From positions 1 to 38,625 of the forward strand of contig JACKFC010000038.1 in NCBI GenBank assembly GCA_020632665.1: a DNA stretch of 38,625 nt, given 5' to 3'. This document shows positions 11,940 through 17,783 of the stretch, one piece after another (position 1 is the first letter of the stretch; each line of letters opens with the position of its first letter). The notes beneath the pieces were generated by a model, which did no database searches, was not told where the DNA came from, and was given only the letters and a program-made list of their open reading frames with translations. This DNA comes from Deltaproteobacteria bacterium. Lineage in GTDB: Bacteria; Myxococcota_A; UBA9042. The translations under genes and the position numbers were made by a program.

Positions 11940-12800
11940 ATGGATCCGATCATCCCCGCCGAGAGCACCTCGGCCCTGTATTGGCTGGCTTGCGTCAGCG
12001 TCTTCGTGCTGGCGTACCTCGCCAATATCCTCACGATCAGCGTGCTCTACCACCGCGACTTGGCGCACGGGGCGGTGCGGATCGCGGCCCCGCTGCGGCG
12101 GCTGTGGATCGCGGCCGGGCCGTGGATCACCGGCCTGGACCCGAAGGCCTGGTCGGTCATGCACCGCCGCCACCACGCCTACTCCGACACCCCCGACGAC
12201 CCGCACAGCCCGGTCAACGTCGGCATCGCCGGCATCCTGCGCGAGCAGCTCCGCAGCTACGAGCGGGTCATCGTCGGCCTGCACCGCCGCGAGGAGGCCT
12301 ACACGCGCTACGCCGAAGACCTCGACTTCTCGCTCTCGTTCCGTCGCCACCCCGGCGCCTGGGTGCTGCCCTACCTGCTGCAGGGCGCCATCGCGTTGAC
12401 GCTGGCGCTGACCGTCGGCTGGGCGCTCGGCATCTGCTATTTCTTCGGGATGATGAGCCATCCGCTGCAGGGCGGGCTGGTCAACGCGCTGGGTCACGCC
12501 GTCGGCGGGCGCAACTTCGACACGCCGGACGCCTCGCGCAACAACACCATCGTCGCCTGGCTGGTGCTCGGCGAGGGCTACCAGAACAACCACCACGCCT
12601 ACCCGGCGTCGGCGAAGTTCTCGGCGGCCAGCCACGAGGTCGATATGGGATTCGGGGCGTGCTTGCTGCTCGAGCGCCTGGGTGCGCTGTCGATCCGGCA
12701 CGACCTGCTGATCCCGCCGCTGCGGGCGGCAGGCGTCGAAGAGGCCGCGGTCGAGACCGTCGTGGCGCCGGTCGCCAGCTTCGAGCCGACGGCGCGCTGA
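11940..12800 (+). CDS. Membrane fatty-acid (acyl-CoA/acyl-lipid) desaturase
   Basis: A 286-aa integral membrane di-iron desaturase, which introduces a double bond into fatty-acyl chains. The histidine boxes are all present: HRDLAH (38-43), HRRHH (75-79) and NNHHAYP (216-222), with an extra GHAVGG histidine at 186. Hydrophobic segments lie at about 13-35, 52-65, 141-160 and 163-175. The layout matches delta-9-type acyl-CoA desaturases. The ATG at 11940 follows GGGAG by about ten bases. A TTGAC-containing stretch at about 11835-11850 could belong to its promoter but no clear -10 is seen. Its role is presumably membrane fluidity. Confidence 0.93.
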   Translation: MDPIIPAESTSALYWLACVSVFVLAYLANILTISVLYHRDLAHGAVRIAAPLRRLWIAAGPWITGLDPKAWSVMHRRHHAYSDTPDDPHSPVNVGIAGILREQLRSYERVIVGLHRREEAYTRYAEDLDFSLSFRRHPGAWVLPYLLQGAIALTLALTVGWALGICYFFGMMSHPLQGGLVNALGHAVGGRNFDTPDASRNNTIVAWLVLGEGYQNNHHAYPASAKFSAASHEVDMGFGACLLLERLGALSIRHDLLIPPLRAAGVEEAAVETVVAPVASFEPTAR

Positions 12801-12915
12801 GCCCGTCGCAGCGTCGGTTCGTCCGCATCGACCGGCTCCTCGAAGTCGGCGCTTGAACGCGCCCGGGGTCGATGCTAACCTCGCGGAGGCAAGCGACACG
12901 CCTTCGGGAGGATGG

Positions 12916-13347
12916 ATGCGAGGTGCACGTACCGGCAGCCGGACCCTTGATGCGGGCCTGCTGGCGCTGATTGGCCTCGCCGTTGGCGCCGCGGTCGGCT
13001 GCGCAGACCAAGTCGGGTGCAGCAACCCCGCATTTCCGACGTTGCACGTGACGGTCCAGGCCGAGGGGCTCGAGATGCCGATTTGCGGCGCAAGCGTCAG
13101 AGTCTTCTACGGCGAAACCTTCGAAGACGTCGCCTGCGCCCCGGCGACGGACGGCGTCTGCGCCGACTCGGGATGTCCGTGGATCTGGGCTGGGTCCGGC
13201 GAACTGGCGATCGCGGTCTCCGCCCCCGGCTACGCGACCGTCACGACCGGGGTGCACATCCCCGAGCGCACCGTCGAGGTCGATTGCGACGAACGGACGT
13301 GGAAGACGGTCGGACTGAACGAGCTCGCCCCGGGGGCCGGTCCGTAG
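12916..13347 (+). CDS. Lipoprotein with carboxypeptidase-regulatory-like beta domain
   Basis: A 143-aa lipoprotein. The signal peptide ends in GAAVGC (Cys about 29), and the mature part (LHVTVQAEGLEMPICGASVRVF ... IAVSAPGYATVTTGV) looks like a single carboxypeptidase-regulatory-type beta-sandwich, a common surface add-on; I see no catalytic residues. Six cysteines in the mature region suggest disulfides. The ATG at 12916 follows GGGAGG closely; a further in-frame ATG at 12853 would add 21 residues ahead of the signal peptide and is less likely. It stands alone on the plus strand and is followed by the REP-like repeat cluster. Confidence 0.65.
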   Translation: MRGARTGSRTLDAGLLALIGLAVGAAVGCADQVGCSNPAFPTLHVTVQAEGLEMPICGASVRVFYGETFEDVACAPATDGVCADSGCPWIWAGSGELAIAVSAPGYATVTTGVHIPERTVEVDCDERTWKTVGLNELAPGAGP

Positions 13348-13387
13348 GCCTGGATCTTGGTGCGCCTGCGATGCGCAGTTCTTTCCG

Positions 13388-13437
13388 CCCCTCTCTGGCC
13401 CTGTGGGCCATCTCTCCCCGCTGAGCGGGGAGAGAGT
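13388..13437. repeat. REP-like double hairpin, inverted copy
   Basis: Two hairpins lie side by side: GGCCC-TGT-GGGCC (13397-13409) and an 11-bp perfect stem with TGA loop (13411-13435, arms TCTCTCCCCGC/GCGGGGAGAGA). The arrangement is the reverse complement of the elements at 13494-13752, with compensating changes in the stems. It could act as a transcription stop for the upstream lipoprotein gene, but no T-run follows. Confidence 0.7.
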
Positions 13438-13493
13438 TCTGACCGGTCCAACTGTCGTCAGCCGATGTCTCGGCCTTTGCCGCTTCGGGCCAT

Positions 13494-13752
13494 CGCTCCC
13501 ACTCTCTCCCTCTGGGAGAGATGCCCGAAGGGCAGAGAGGGCCGCACCAGAGCGAGCGCACGAAAACCCCTCTCTGGTTGCCTGGACCTGCGGACCGACG
13601 CTCCCACTCTCTCCCTCTGGGAGAGATGCCCGAAGGGCAGAGAGGGCCGCACCAGAGCGAGCGCACGAAAACCGCTGTCTGGTTGCCTGGACCTGCGGAC
13701 CGACGCTCCCACTCTCTCCCTCTGGGAGAGATGCCCGAAGGGCAGAGAGGGC
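13494..13752. repeat. 105-bp tandem repeat with REP-like hairpins, 2.5 copies
   Basis: Units start at 13494, 13599 and 13704 (period 105 bp); the third stops after 49 bp. Copies differ at only a few bases. Each begins with two hairpins, CTCTCCC-TCT-GGGAGAG and TGCCC-GAA-GGGCA. Together with the inverted copy at 13388-13437 they fill the 470 bp between genes at 13347 and 13818, where I see no coding sequence. The base composition and layout match dispersed extragenic palindromes rather than a CRISPR array. Confidence 0.8.
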
Positions 13753-13817
13753 GAGGTGCTGATCCACAGCCGAGTCCCTGCTACGCTGCACCGAGGCGAA
13801 GGCTTGGGAGGCCGAAC

Positions 13818-14066
13818 GTGGCAGAGACGCGCGAAGACGGAACGGGCCAAGCGCTGGGGCCGGCAGTCGCAGACGGCGTCTACTGCTTCGAGGTCGAGCC
13901 CGGCGTCGTCATCGACACGCGCCCCGGCGCGGCGCAGGACGAAGATGGCGTAGACGTCTCGCTCATCGAGATGATGTTGCGGCTGACGCCGCGCGAGCGG
14001 CTTCGCATGGTCGGGCAGTGGAATGCGCTGGCCGAGGCAGGGACGGCGGTCCGTGGCGACGACTGA
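13818..14066 (+). CDS. Small acidic partner protein of a nucleotidyltransferase
   Basis: An 82-aa acidic protein starting at GTG 13818, six bases after GGGAGG, which fixes the start against a longer frame that runs back through the repeats. The C-terminal half VDVSLIEMMLRLTPRERLRMVGQWN is predicted helical and resembles small proteins I recall next to nucleotidyltransferases of the following type in other phyla. It overlaps the next gene by 14 bp, so the two are translated as a unit. An antitoxin or adaptor role is plausible by analogy with two-gene toxin-antitoxin modules, but nothing in the sequence proves it. Confidence 0.7.
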   Translation: MAETREDGTGQALGPAVADGVYCFEVEPGVVIDTRPGAAQDEDGVDVSLIEMMLRLTPRERLRMVGQWNALAEAGTAVRGDD

Positions 14067-14541
14067 CCTCGACCGCTTGCTGACCGCCGTCGTCCAGGGC
14101 GGCGTCGATTTCGTGGTGGTGGGCGCCGCGGCTGCGGTGCTGCAAGGCGCTCCCCTCGGCACGCTGGATCTGGACATCGTGCACGCGCGGACGCCGGACA
14201 ACGTGCGCCGCCTCAAGGCCGTGCTGGACGGGCTCGATGCCATCTACCGGCACCAGCACGGTCGTCGCCTCGCCGCGCGGGCGGACATCCTGCTCGGGCC
14301 GGGACACAACCTCTTCGAGACGCGGATCGGCCCCTTGGATGCGCTGGGTGCCCTCGACGGAGCGGACTTCGAGGCGTTGGTCCCGCTCTCACGCTGGATC
14401 GACTACGACGGAAGGCCGGTTCGCGTACTCGGAATCGAGACGTTGATCGCGATGAAGCGGCGCGCGGGCCGACCGAAGGACCTGCTCGCCATCCCGATCC
14501 TCGAGCGGATGCTGACGATGCAGCCAGATGACGCGCCATGA
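14053..14541 (+). CDS. AbiEii/MNT-like nucleotidyltransferase-fold protein
   Basis: A 162-aa protein starting at GTG 14053. The nucleotidyltransferase core reads VVVGAAAAVLQGAP followed by TLDLDIVHARTPDN, giving the paired acidic residues DLD; the usual Gly-Ser is replaced by Gly-Ala. Further conserved blocks are GPGHNLFETRIGPLDALGAL and LGIETLIAMKRRAGRPKDL, typical of this group, which I recall as a stable two-gene pair with the small upstream protein. A toxin that transfers nucleotides to tRNA or protein is one possibility; the target is unknown. It ends seven bases from a convergent lipoprotein gene. Confidence 0.8.
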   Translation: MATTDLDRLLTAVVQGGVDFVVVGAAAAVLQGAPLGTLDLDIVHARTPDNVRRLKAVLDGLDAIYRHQHGRRLAARADILLGPGHNLFETRIGPLDALGALDGADFEALVPLSRWIDYDGRPVRVLGIETLIAMKRRAGRPKDLLAIPILERMLTMQPDDAP

Positions 14542-14547
14542 GCGGGG

Positions 14548-15540
14548 CTACGGCCCGCTGAACACCACCCGAACCTCGTCGATCGCCACGTTGGCGTCGC
14601 TGACGATGACCTCGACCTCGGTCATCTCCTGGCCGAAGCAAGGCCGGAAGCCGAAGAACTGCACCGCCGGGTTCAGCGTCGTGCAAGAGCCCCCGGGCGC
14701 CGCGGCGAAGTCGAAGCTATCCTCGCCGATCACCGCGCCGACGGCGTTGTAGCCGCGCAGCGTGACGATGGGCTTCGCCGTGGAGGCGGTCGGCACGGCG
14801 GAGAAGCCGACCATCTGCGCCGGTGGGTTGAAGGTCCACTTCAAGCCGGGGAGGCCGGCGCTGGTGGTGTAGGTGCCGCCGACGAAGAGCGCGCGGTTCT
14901 GCATCGGCGCGTCGGCGTTGCCGCTGACGCAGGTGACCATCGTCGTGAGCATGCCGCCCTGCGTGGTGACGCCGACGTGGGCGAGCGCCGAGGTCGTCGC
15001 GCAGGTCAGGCAGTCGGGCTTCATGTCGGTGGGGTAGGTGCCGCCGGCAGCGCAGCAGGCGCAGGTCTGGCAGGTCTCGAAGTCGACAGCGACGGCGGTA
15101 TTCGGGATCTGCGCGATCGAGGTGAGGGCGCTTTGGCAGGTGGTGATGTCGGGGGGACCGGTCGCATCGGGGCCGGTCCCGTCACTTCCGGCATCGTCGA
15201 CTACCTCGCCACCGGGCGCGAGTACGTCACATCCGTTGCCGCAATCCGCAGAAGATCCATCGTCAACCGCAGCGTCATTGTCGGCATCGGCGTCAGCGTC
15301 AGCGTCAGCGTCAGCGTCGGCGGCAGCGTCAGCGTCAGCGACAGCGTCGGCGTCGGCGGCAGCGGCAGCGTCGGCGTCGGCGTCAGCGACAGCGTCGGCG
15401 TCGGCGGCAGCGGCAGCATCGGCGTCGGCGTCCGCGTCGGCGGCAGCATCCGCGTCGGCCGTAGCACCCTGCCCCGAAGCAACCGGAGTGCTGCACGCGC
15501 TGGCGAGCACGGCAGCGGCGACGACGAAGGCGCTACGCAC
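14548..15540 (-). CDS. Lipoprotein with Ala-Asp repeat and shared linker
   Basis: A 330-aa lipoprotein: signal peptide with LASAC (Cys 16), then about 60 residues of almost pure Ala-Asp dipeptides, then the linker DCGNGCDVLAPGGEVVDD and a Cys-containing C-terminal domain (about 130-330) with CQTCACC and FFGFRPCFG. The Ala-Asp stretch probably acts as an extended acidic spacer. The linker is nearly identical, also at DNA level, to one in the lipoprotein at 35325. The C-terminal domain is not one I recognise. The GTG start at 15540 overlaps the stop of the GNAT-nitrilase gene by 8 bp, so it is the second gene of that operon. Confidence 0.8.
   Translation of the reverse strand: MRSAFVVAAAVLASACSTPVASGQGATADADAAADADADADAAAAADADAVADADADAAAAADADAVADADAAADADADADADADADNDAAVDDGSSADCGNGCDVLAPGGEVVDDAGSDGTGPDATGPPDITTCQSALTSIAQIPNTAVAVDFETCQTCACCAAGGTYPTDMKPDCLTCATTSALAHVGVTTQGGMLTTMVTCVSGNADAPMQNRALFVGGTYTTSAGLPGLKWTFNPPAQMVGFSAVPTASTAKPIVTLRGYNAVGAVIGEDSFDFAAAPGGSCTTLNPAVQFFGFRPCFGQEMTEVEVIVSDANVAIDEVRVVFSGP
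15279..15463. repeat. GCGTC(A/G)/GCGGCA hexanucleotide repeat tract
   Basis: Imperfect six-base repeats inside the lipoprotein gene, read as Ala-Asp on the minus strand. Units GCGTCA, GCGTCG and GCGGCA alternate, and larger blocks are themselves repeated. Because the unit is six bases, slippage would change spacer length without shifting frame. Confidence 0.85.
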
Positions 15541-17017
15541 GACTCGGACGCGGCGCGCTCTGCGCGCGCAGCTCCTTCAACGCCTCGAGGTCGAGGTCGG
15601 CGATGAGCGTCGTCTCGGTATTCGGCGTGGCCTCCGCCGCGATGCAATCGTGCGGGAAGGCATAATCCGCCGGGGTCATGATCACCGACTGCGCGTATTG
15701 CAAATCCATCGTCTCGACGCGCGGCAGGTTGCCGACGCAGCCCGAGAGCGCGGTGTAGCAGGGGCCTTCGATGGCGCGGGCGGCGCCGCAGTGGCGCAGG
15801 CGCAGGTAGGCGATGCGGGTGTCGGACCAGAACGGCGTCAGCAACAGCTCGGCGCCCTTGCGGATCAGCGTCGCCGCCAGCTCGGGGTCGACGAGGTCTT
15901 CACCGGCGAGGATGCCGAGGCGGCCGGCGTCGGTCTCGAAGACCTCGAGCCCTTCGCCGCCCTTGGCGCCCCACAGCTCGCGTTCGTCGCGCGTGACGTG
16001 CAGCCGCTCTTGCCAGGCGAAGGTGCCGTCACGGCGCAGCAGCAGCGAGCGCAGCACCACGTGGTCGTCGCGGTAGTCGGGCAGGCCGCCGAGGACGATG
16101 TTGATATTGTACGAGACGGCCCAGGCCAGCAGCGCCTCGCGGAGCGGCTCGCTGAACGCGGCCAGCTCGCGCATCGCCAACGAGGCCGAAGGCTTCTGCG
16201 TCAGCGCCATCAGCGGGGCGTGGATCAGCTCGGGCAGCAGCAGCACGTCGGCGTTGTAGCCGGCGACCGCGTCGACGAAGAATTCGAGGTGCTCGAGCAG
16301 CTCGGGCAGCCCGGAGAGCGAGCGCATCTGCCATTGCACCGCGCCCAGGCGCAGCACCGGCTTGCGCAGGCCGATCAGCCGCGGCTTGGCCTCGTGGTAG
16401 ATGTTGCGCCACTCGAGGATGGTCGCGTAGCCGCCGCTCTGTCGGTCGAAGGGTGAGTAATCCTGCACCACGCGGCGGACGTGAAAGCCGTTGGCGAGCT
16501 GGAAGCCGAGCACCGGGTCGGCGAGCTCGCGGGTCTGCACCAAGCGGATGAACTCCTGCGGGCTCATCCGGTGGGCGTGCTTCTCGTAGTTGGGGATGCG
16601 CCCGCCGAGGATGATGCGCTGCAGGTTCAGGCTCTCGGCCAGCTCGCGCCGCGCGTCGTACAGGCGGCGACCCAGGCGCATGCCGCGGTAGTCCGGGTGG
16701 ACGAAGACGTCGACGCCGTAGAGCGTGTCGCCCTTGGGGTCGTGGGTGGTGAGGAAGCCGTTGCCGGTGATCTGCTCGTAGTTGTGGGTGTCGCCGAATT
16801 GCGCGTAGTCGACGATGACCGAGATCGCGCCGGCGACGACCTTGCCGTTGTCCTCGATGCAGATCTGGCCATCGGCGAAGCGCCGCAGCTGGGCGGTGAA
16901 TTGCCGCCGCGTCCAGGCGCCCTGCTCGGGGTAGTGGTGGTTCATGATGGCGGCGACGTCGTCGTAGTCGCCGAGGTTCAGGTGTCGGAGTCGGAGTCGG
17001 TGTTCGCCTGTGCTCAT
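15533..17017 (-). CDS. GNAT acetyltransferase fused to a degenerate nitrilase-like domain
   Basis: A 494-aa fusion. Residues about 10-185 form a GNAT N-acetyltransferase, with the acetyl-CoA loop VHPDYRGMRLGRRLYD (107-121). Residues about 221-482 form a carbon-nitrogen hydrolase domain of the YhcX-like GNAT-nitrilase group, including LLLPELIHAP, RHCGAARAIEG, CYTALSGCVGNLPRV and YAQSVIMTPADYAFP. The catalytic Glu is kept (Glu263), but the Lys position reads Arg338 (QERLHVTRDERE) and the Cys of the usual ICYD motif is Gly372 (LGILAGEDLVDPE), so amidase activity is unlikely. The ATG at 17017 is preferred; two upstream starts exist. The Ala-Asp lipoprotein overlaps its stop by 8 bp. Confidence 0.88.
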   Translation of the reverse strand: MSTGEHRLRLRHLNLGDYDDVAAIMNHHYPEQGAWTRRQFTAQLRRFADGQICIEDNGKVVAGAISVIVDYAQFGDTHNYEQITGNGFLTTHDPKGDTLYGVDVFVHPDYRGMRLGRRLYDARRELAESLNLQRIILGGRIPNYEKHAHRMSPQEFIRLVQTRELADPVLGFQLANGFHVRRVVQDYSPFDRQSGGYATILEWRNIYHEAKPRLIGLRKPVLRLGAVQWQMRSLSGLPELLEHLEFFVDAVAGYNADVLLLPELIHAPLMALTQKPSASLAMRELAAFSEPLREALLAWAVSYNINIVLGGLPDYRDDHVVLRSLLLRRDGTFAWQERLHVTRDERELWGAKGGEGLEVFETDAGRLGILAGEDLVDPELAATLIRKGAELLLTPFWSDTRIAYLRLRHCGAARAIEGPCYTALSGCVGNLPRVETMDLQYAQSVIMTPADYAFPHDCIAAEATPNTETTLIADLDLEALKELRAQSAPRPSRA

Positions 17018-17057
17018 GGCGCGCATTGTGCCGCGGCGGCGCTGCCGTTGCCAGGGC

Positions 17058-17492
17058 TCATCGAGCGGCGAGTGTCTCGCTGCGAATCGACGAGAAGCGC
17101 CGCATGTCACGATCTTCGCTCAGAATCACGCGGACACCGTGGGCGCGGCAGAGCGCGACGACCTGCGCGTCGTAGACCAGGTTGCCCGTGGCGCGTCCGT
17201 CCGCCACCGTCGAGAGCAGCACCTCGAGGTAGTCGCCGGTCGGCCAGAGCACGTGCAGCGTCGGCGACGCCAGCAGGGCCCGCACGGCAGCCTGCGCCTC
17301 TTCGAGGGTATGCGGACGCCGCAGGACCCTGGGATGCGTGATCACGCGGAGGAATTCGACCAAGCACGAACCCGGGATCGCCCAGGCCGCGGCGCCGGTC
17401 GCGAGCTCGGTCAGCCGCTGCAGCGCCGCTCGGTGGTCCGGCGCCTCGGCGCGGTGGGCGTGCACGAGGATATTCGTGTCGACCGCGATCAT
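17058..17492 (-). CDS. vapC: VapC-type PIN-domain toxin
   Basis: A 144-aa PIN-domain ribonuclease. The acidic active-site residues are visible: Asp5 in IAVDTNILVHAH, a Glu in SCLVEFLRVI, Asp in NLVYDAQVVAL and Asp in LSEDRDMRRF. VapC toxins cleave specific tRNAs or rRNA and are held inactive by VapB. The ATG at 17492 overlaps the vapB stop by four bases (ATGA), so translation is coupled. Length is normal for the family. Confidence 0.93.
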   Translation of the reverse strand: MIAVDTNILVHAHRAEAPDHRAALQRLTELATGAAAWAIPGSCLVEFLRVITHPRVLRRPHTLEEAQAAVRALLASPTLHVLWPTGDYLEVLLSTVADGRATGNLVYDAQVVALCRAHGVRVILSEDRDMRRFSSIRSETLAAR

Positions 17493-17728
17493 CGGTCCTG
17501 CTCGTCCATCGCAGCGTAGAGCGCGTCGCGATCGTTCAAGTCGACCAGCGGCGGCTCGCCGCCATCGATCACGACCGGCCGAAACGTGAAGTGCACGGGT
17601 GCAGCGGGTCGCGTCACGACCGCGCGGAGACCGTCCTCGACGACGCTCGTCAAGGTACGGCTCTGCTCCTTGGCGAGTTGGCGGGCTTGGCGGAGGAGGT
17701 TGTCGTCGAGGTCGAGCGTCGTTCTCAT
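17489..17728 (-). CDS. vapB: VapB-type antitoxin (ribbon-helix-helix)
   Basis: A 79-aa protein. The N-terminus MRTTLDLDDNLLRQARQLA is the ribbon-helix-helix pattern of DUF2191/VapB antitoxins; the C-terminal tail (PLVDLNDRDALYAAMDEQ) is the kind of segment that wraps VapC. As the DNA-binding member it should repress its own promoter, consistent with the palindrome directly upstream. The ATG at 17728 is preferred over a start four codons earlier because it begins with the conserved beta strand and lies at the predicted transcription start. Confidence 0.9.
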   Translation of the reverse strand: MRTTLDLDDNLLRQARQLAKEQSRTLTSVVEDGLRAVVTRPAAPVHFTFRPVVIDGGEPPLVDLNDRDALYAAMDEQDR

Positions 17729-17735
17729 GCAGCAG

Positions 17736-17764
17736 AGCATAGAATCCTATGCAGCACGGTGCAA
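17736..17764 (-). promoter_or_regulatory. vapBC promoter with operator palindrome over the -10
   Basis: On the minus strand TTGCAC (17764-17759) is followed after 17 bp by TATGCT (17741-17736). The palindrome GCATAGAATCCTATGC (17737-17752, 6-bp arms) covers the -10 box and is the likely VapB-VapC binding site. Transcription would begin near 17729, one base before the vapB ATG, so the message is probably leaderless. Confidence 0.65.
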
Positions 17765-17783
17765 GATCACGTTTGGCACGCTG

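Noticed and set aside
13494..13752. CRISPR array
   Set aside because: Units are contiguous 105-bp copies with the intervening parts also repeated, no unique spacers and no cas genes.
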